A stretch of DNA of 64,000 nt, taken from Mucilaginibacter geliditolerans (GTDB lineage: Bacteria; Bacteroidota; Bacteroidia; Sphingobacteriales; Sphingobacteriaceae). Positions within the stretch are counted from its first letter, which is position 1; every line of letters starts with the position of its first letter. The notes below the pieces were generated by a model that was not told the DNA's origin, did no database searches, and saw only the letters and a program-made list of their open reading frames with translations. The stretch is from contig NZ_JACHBY010000006.1 in NCBI RefSeq assembly GCF_014200495.1, positions 248,001 through 312,000 on the forward strand, read 5' to 3'. This document shows positions 60,934-64,000 of the stretch, piece after piece. Position numbers and translations under genes: made by a program.

Positions 60934-62043
60934 ATGAGCCATTTCAGGTACATTAAGTATTCCTATTATTTACTTGTTCTTATCTTACTTATTTCATGTA
61001 AGCAAAAAGATAATACCATCACTATAAAAGGCAATATAAAAGGTCTTAATGCTAAGTGGGTTTATTTGTATGAATGTTTTAGAATTAATCCAAAGCCTGT
61101 AGACTCAGCGAGAGTTATAGATAATAAATTTGAATTTAACTTCCATCCTGATACTACCTTCCAGCCATATGCAGGTTACATCGCTTACCGTACCAAGCCC
61201 GCTTACAAAGGGGTGTTGGGTATTATTAACCCGATAACATCAACCAGTAAAAAGTTGGACCTATATGCCAGCTTATACATAGAACCCGGTGTGATAAATT
61301 TAACCGGTGATCTCACAAAAAGCAACGGTATTACATTAACTGGTGGCGAACAAAATGATTTCTACTTTAGAAACAACGATTTGCCTTTTATCTACATAAG
61401 CAAAGATCCCACCAAAAAACGATTACAAATAAGTAAGCTGATAAAACTTATAAAAGATAACCCTAATGCTTATTATGCAATGTTTGCGTTAGGTAATCTG
61501 AAGTTTTATTTAAGTAATAATGAACTGAAAAGTATTTATGACGAATTTGATGATGAAGTGAAAAAGGCCTATAATGGCCGGAAAATCAATGAATTTCTAA
61601 ATACTCGCCCTGATGAGAATGCGTTAAAACCAAATGCATTTTTAACAGATACTAATAAAAAACAAATTGGGCTTATCGATACTGCCAAAAAATTAAATAT
61701 GATTGTTTTCTGGGCAAGCTGGTGCGGCCCCTGTAAAGAAGAGATCCCATCTTTAAAAAAGATAGCTGCTGAATTTAAAGATCCAAACTTCAGAATGGTA
61801 AGTGTTTCCATTGATAAGGACAAAAAAAAATGGAAACAAACTGTGGCAAACCAAAATATGGCCTGGCAACAATTAGTAATTGAAAATACTGATTTGGAAC
61901 GTTTAACAGCTCAGTATAACTTAAATAGCATTCCGCAGATCTATTTTATAGATAATAACAGAAGGATGATAAGCCATATAGGAGGCTATTCATTAACAAA
62001 TGAGGCAGTAATTGAAAAAACTATTGCTGCCGCTTTAAAGTGA
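60934..62043 (+). CDS. TlpA-like thioredoxin-fold lipoprotein with DUF4369-type N-terminus
   Basis: A 369-residue lipoprotein: the lipobox is LLISC, Cys22. Residues 28-140 form a DUF4369-like beta domain (ITIKGNIKGLNAKWVYLYEC). A helical stretch follows, and residues 245-369 are a TlpA/ResA thioredoxin domain with the active site C264-G-P-C267 in FWASWCGPCKEEIPSLK and the cis-proline in NSIPQIYFID. Such proteins reduce or rearrange disulfides in the periplasm, for instance in cytochrome c maturation; a specific partner is not visible. ATG start. The JmjC-type gene is convergent, 13 bases away. Confidence 0.9.
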   Translation: MSHFRYIKYSYYLLVLILLISCKQKDNTITIKGNIKGLNAKWVYLYECFRINPKPVDSARVIDNKFEFNFHPDTTFQPYAGYIAYRTKPAYKGVLGIINPITSTSKKLDLYASLYIEPGVINLTGDLTKSNGITLTGGEQNDFYFRNNDLPFIYISKDPTKKRLQISKLIKLIKDNPNAYYAMFALGNLKFYLSNNELKSIYDEFDDEVKKAYNGRKINEFLNTRPDENALKPNAFLTDTNKKQIGLIDTAKKLNMIVFWASWCGPCKEEIPSLKKIAAEFKDPNFRMVSVSIDKDKKKWKQTVANQNMAWQQLVIENTDLERLTAQYNLNSIPQIYFIDNNRRMISHIGGYSLTNEAVIEKTIAAALK

Positions 62044-62056
62044 TTAATTAAGATCC

Positions 62057-62938
62057 TTACAACGGTTTCCCATTCGCTAAAGCCTTGTCAGCCCATTTTA
62101 TCGCTAATTTCTCGCGGCGTTTGGCGTATTTGGCTTTAAAGGTCATTTTCAGCAGACTATCTAATCCGCCTTTTACAGCCAGGTTGTACAGGCTTGCTGC
62201 CTTGCGTATAGGCGATGAATCCCAGGCGCGCAGGCTTAGCGAGAATGAGCCATCCAGGTATTTCATCCAGTGCCAGTAGCCGGTTGGCATAAATAGGGTA
62301 TCGCCATGCTCTAAAAAGCACTCTGTGCCTTCCACACCTTCCAGTGCCGGGAAAAGTTTGGTATCCGGGTTTGATACATCATAATCCTCCAGCGCGTAGG
62401 TGGCGTTAGGGATACAGTATAAACGGCGTTTCCATTTATTTTCGAACAGGATCACATGCTTGCGGCCACCGAAATGGGTATGGAAAATATGCGGCAGGTC
62501 GATATCATAATGTAAAAACGTAACAGAGTTTGATCCGCCAAAGAACATGGCAGGCATGCTTTCTATAAAGCCGCCCATCAGATCCTTAGGCAATACAATA
62601 TCATCCAGCAACTGCGGGGCCTGTTTAAATATGTTGAAGAAAAATATGCGTAGTTCGGTAGGTTGAGATTTTATCAGGTCGATATATTCATCAAAAGGCA
62701 TTTCAGCAGCTGATGAATTGATGGGCTTTGAAGGATCAGCCTTTGAATTATCGTACAATGGCACCACTTTTTTGCCAACCGCTTCCTTTAAATATTCGGC
62801 AGTCCATTTTTCGCGGGCGGGCCAGCTTTTGGTTAAGCCTTTGATAATCAGCGGGCGACGCTTATCTAAATAGTTCTTTTTAAAATCGGCAGGGCTAATT
62901 GATTCAACAGTGTCAATCGGACGAAGGATAAAACTCAT
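62057..62938 (-). CDS. Cupin-like (cupin_8/JmjC-type) oxygenase
   Basis: A 293-residue soluble protein of the cupin_8 family, putative Fe(II)/2-oxoglutarate hydroxylase. The facial triad is visible as H-Y-D in FLHYDIDLPHIFHTHFGGRK and the distal His in MPTGYWHWMKYLDG. The N-terminal RRPLIIKGLTKSWPAREKWT is the common start of the fold. The lysine near GRKHVILFENKWKRR is the likely 2-oxoglutarate ligand. Its substrate (protein, RNA or small molecule) is unknown. Its neighbour upstream is a paralogue. Confidence 0.88.
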   Translation of the reverse strand: MSFILRPIDTVESISPADFKKNYLDKRRPLIIKGLTKSWPAREKWTAEYLKEAVGKKVVPLYDNSKADPSKPINSSAAEMPFDEYIDLIKSQPTELRIFFFNIFKQAPQLLDDIVLPKDLMGGFIESMPAMFFGGSNSVTFLHYDIDLPHIFHTHFGGRKHVILFENKWKRRLYCIPNATYALEDYDVSNPDTKLFPALEGVEGTECFLEHGDTLFMPTGYWHWMKYLDGSFSLSLRAWDSSPIRKAASLYNLAVKGGLDSLLKMTFKAKYAKRREKLAIKWADKALANGKPL

Positions 62939-63110
62939 GCTATGTTAAATTTATCGGACGTCCGTATTAACTTAAGGGGTTTCCTTAGGTACCGAAAACA
63001 CCGAAGTTTAGCAAAGTAACGGAAATTATTGCTTTGGATTGTTAAACGATTGTTAAATAAATTGGTGAGTTGGATGTGGTGAATAGTGAGTTGTTAGCTG
63101 TTCAATGGCT

Positions 63111-63396
63111 TTTTGGCTAAAGCCACTTACCGTAACCCAAATTATCCATCCCATAAATGGGATGGCAATGAATTGATTAGTATATTATCCTATCTCTTAG
63201 CGCAAGCCTTGTGCGTTGGGATTAAGAATGGCTGACTTGTGCTTTAACAATTCAAAAAAGCACAAGTCAGCCCAACACAGGCAACCTCACAAGACTTGCG
63301 CTAAAGAAGGGGCAAAGAGGGTAAGGGGAAATTTGAATTCATTGCTATTGCTTCAGCCAACTGAATAGCAATTAGGCAATCTGGCTTTAGCCAAAA
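63111..63396. repeat. Composite palindrome between the cupin-like paralogues
   Basis: The outer ends TTTTGGCTAAAGCCA (63111-63125) and TGGCTTTAGCCAAAA (63382-63396) are perfect 15-base complements. Inside lies a second palindrome, 63198-63303: TAGCGCAAGCCTTGTGCGTT then GGGATTAAGA, inner GACTTGTGCTTT and AAGCACAAGTC, and right arm CACAAGACTTGCGCTA. The inner one is a copy of the repeat at 50201-50315. ATCCCATAAATGGGATGG near 63147 is another small palindrome. The 465-base gap 62939-63403 holds nothing else visible. Confidence 0.8.
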
Positions 63397-63403
63397 TAAT
63401 AAA

Positions 63404-64000
63404 TCAGCGGTCAGGAGCCCCTTCAGCCAATGCCTTATTTGCCCTTTCAATAGCTAAATCTTCTTTCCAGTCCATATAGCGCTTTTTGAAGTTTTTTTTC
63501 ATCATATCATCAAACTTGCGCTGGATAGTCAAATTATACAAACTTTTAGCTTTAATACCCCACGATTTATCCCACGCGCGCAACGATATGGCGAACGAAC
63601 CATCCAAATACTTCATCCAATGCCAGTAACCGGTTGGCATAAACAGGGTATCACCATGCTCTAATACGGCTTCATGTCCTTCAACGCCATCTAATGCCGG
63701 GAATTTCTTGAAATCGGGCTTCTCAATATCATAATCCTCCAAAGCATAAGTGGCAAAAGGAATGCAATACAGGCGCTCGCTCCATTTATTATCGAACAAA
63801 ATCACATGCTTGCGTCCATTAAAATGGGTATGGAAGATGTGGGCAAGATCAATATCGTAATGTAAAAATGTTACTGAGCCCTTACCGCCGAAGAACATAT
63901 TCGGGTATTTATCCAAAAAACCACCCATCAAATCGGTAGGGGAGCGGTAATCATCCAGCAAGCCGGGTGCATGTTTTATCGGGTCGAACAAAAATATACG
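63404..64000 (-). CDS. Cupin-like (cupin_8/JmjC-type) oxygenase, 5' part outside the window
   Basis: The C-terminal 198 residues of a paralogue of the protein at 62057-62938; the frame runs off the window edge. It shares FLHYDIDLAHIFHTHFNGRK, KWSERLYCIPFATYALEDYD and LFMPTGYWHWMKYLDGSFAI, thus keeps the metal-binding H, D and H. The tail (about residues 150-195) is more basic than in the paralogue. The two genes are close, same strand, and probably arose by duplication. A composite palindrome separates them. Confidence 0.85.
   Translation of the reverse strand, partial: RIFLFDPIKHAPGLLDDYRSPTDLMGGFLDKYPNMFFGGKGSVTFLHYDIDLAHIFHTHFNGRKHVILFDNKWSERLYCIPFATYALEDYDIEKPDFKKFPALDGVEGHEAVLEHGDTLFMPTGYWHWMKYLDGSFAISLRAWDKSWGIKAKSLYNLTIQRKFDDMMKKNFKKRYMDWKEDLAIERANKALAEGAPDR

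Overview
The window looks like chromosomal DNA of a member of the Bacteroidota, most likely a Sphingobacteriaceae close to Mucilaginibacter or Pedobacter. The genus is an impression from protein style, not a search result. The basis is: a PorW/SprE-type lipoprotein of the type IX secretion system; an ATP synthase operon starting with an AtpZ-like gene and containing an N-terminally extended subunit a; a subclass A2-like class A beta-lactamase; many secreted glycoside hydrolases and lipoproteins; a few TAnnTTTG-type -7 boxes; and several genes whose only sensible start is TTG. There are no rRNA or tRNA genes, no CRISPR array, no transposase and no prophage in view.

Layout. 0.3-11 kb: a penicillin-acylase-type Ntn hydrolase, a TIGR01212 radical SAM protein, an AdiC-like amino acid permease, a membrane acyltransferase, a DUF4349 lipoprotein and a GT39-type glycosyltransferase. 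11-17.1 kb: the F0F1 ATP synthase operon on the minus strand (atpZ-like, small membrane protein, atpB, E, F, H, A, G). atpD and atpC are not here. Three intercistronic gaps of this operon hold long inverted repeats or hairpins. 17.2-24.7 kb, plus strand: the PorW/SprE-like protein, a class A penicillin-binding protein one base later, uvrC and a small unknown protein. 25-31.2 kb: a GH2 beta-galactosidase, a GH35-like enzyme and a Tat-exported amidase lipoprotein. 31.3-34.6 kb: a compact four-gene operon (SdpR-like repressor with a perfect operator palindrome, SdpI-like membrane protein, alpha/beta hydrolase, class A beta-lactamase). This is the most system-like locus of the window. 34.6-47.4 kb: a methyltransferase, a cysteine hydrolase, a nucleotide pyrophosphatase-like enzyme, a GH5 enzyme, a two-domain esterase/SGNH fusion, an MBL hydrolase, a LolA-like protein and FtsK. 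47.5-64 kb: an ankyrin protein, an ECF sigma factor with a membrane partner, an M1 peptidase, a flavin amine oxidase, a toxin-antitoxin pair whose MazF/PemK-type toxin has an in-frame amber stop, a GH8 enzyme, a basic-secretory-protein peptidase, argE-like and argH, a TlpA-like thioredoxin, and two JmjC/cupin-8 paralogues, the second cut by the window edge.

The spaces between genes are crowded with repeats. Six copies (A-F) of a roughly 0.5-0.7 kb non-coding element occur. Copy F is bounded by inverted GTCATTGCGAGG ends, and short palindromes elsewhere look like the same ends joined without the core. Copy B is itself interrupted by a 185 bp element with 18 bp perfect terminal inverted repeats and 10 bp flanking direct repeats. 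At least five other palindromic repeat families are present. The open reading frames inside these repeats are treated as non-coding.

Together the genes suggest a free-living, polysaccharide-degrading envelope-rich bacterium: secreted GH2, GH35, GH5, GH8 and esterase activities, lipoprotein and type IX export functions, cell wall synthesis and beta-lactam defence, next to core metabolism (ATP synthase, arginine synthesis, DNA repair, chromosome segregation).
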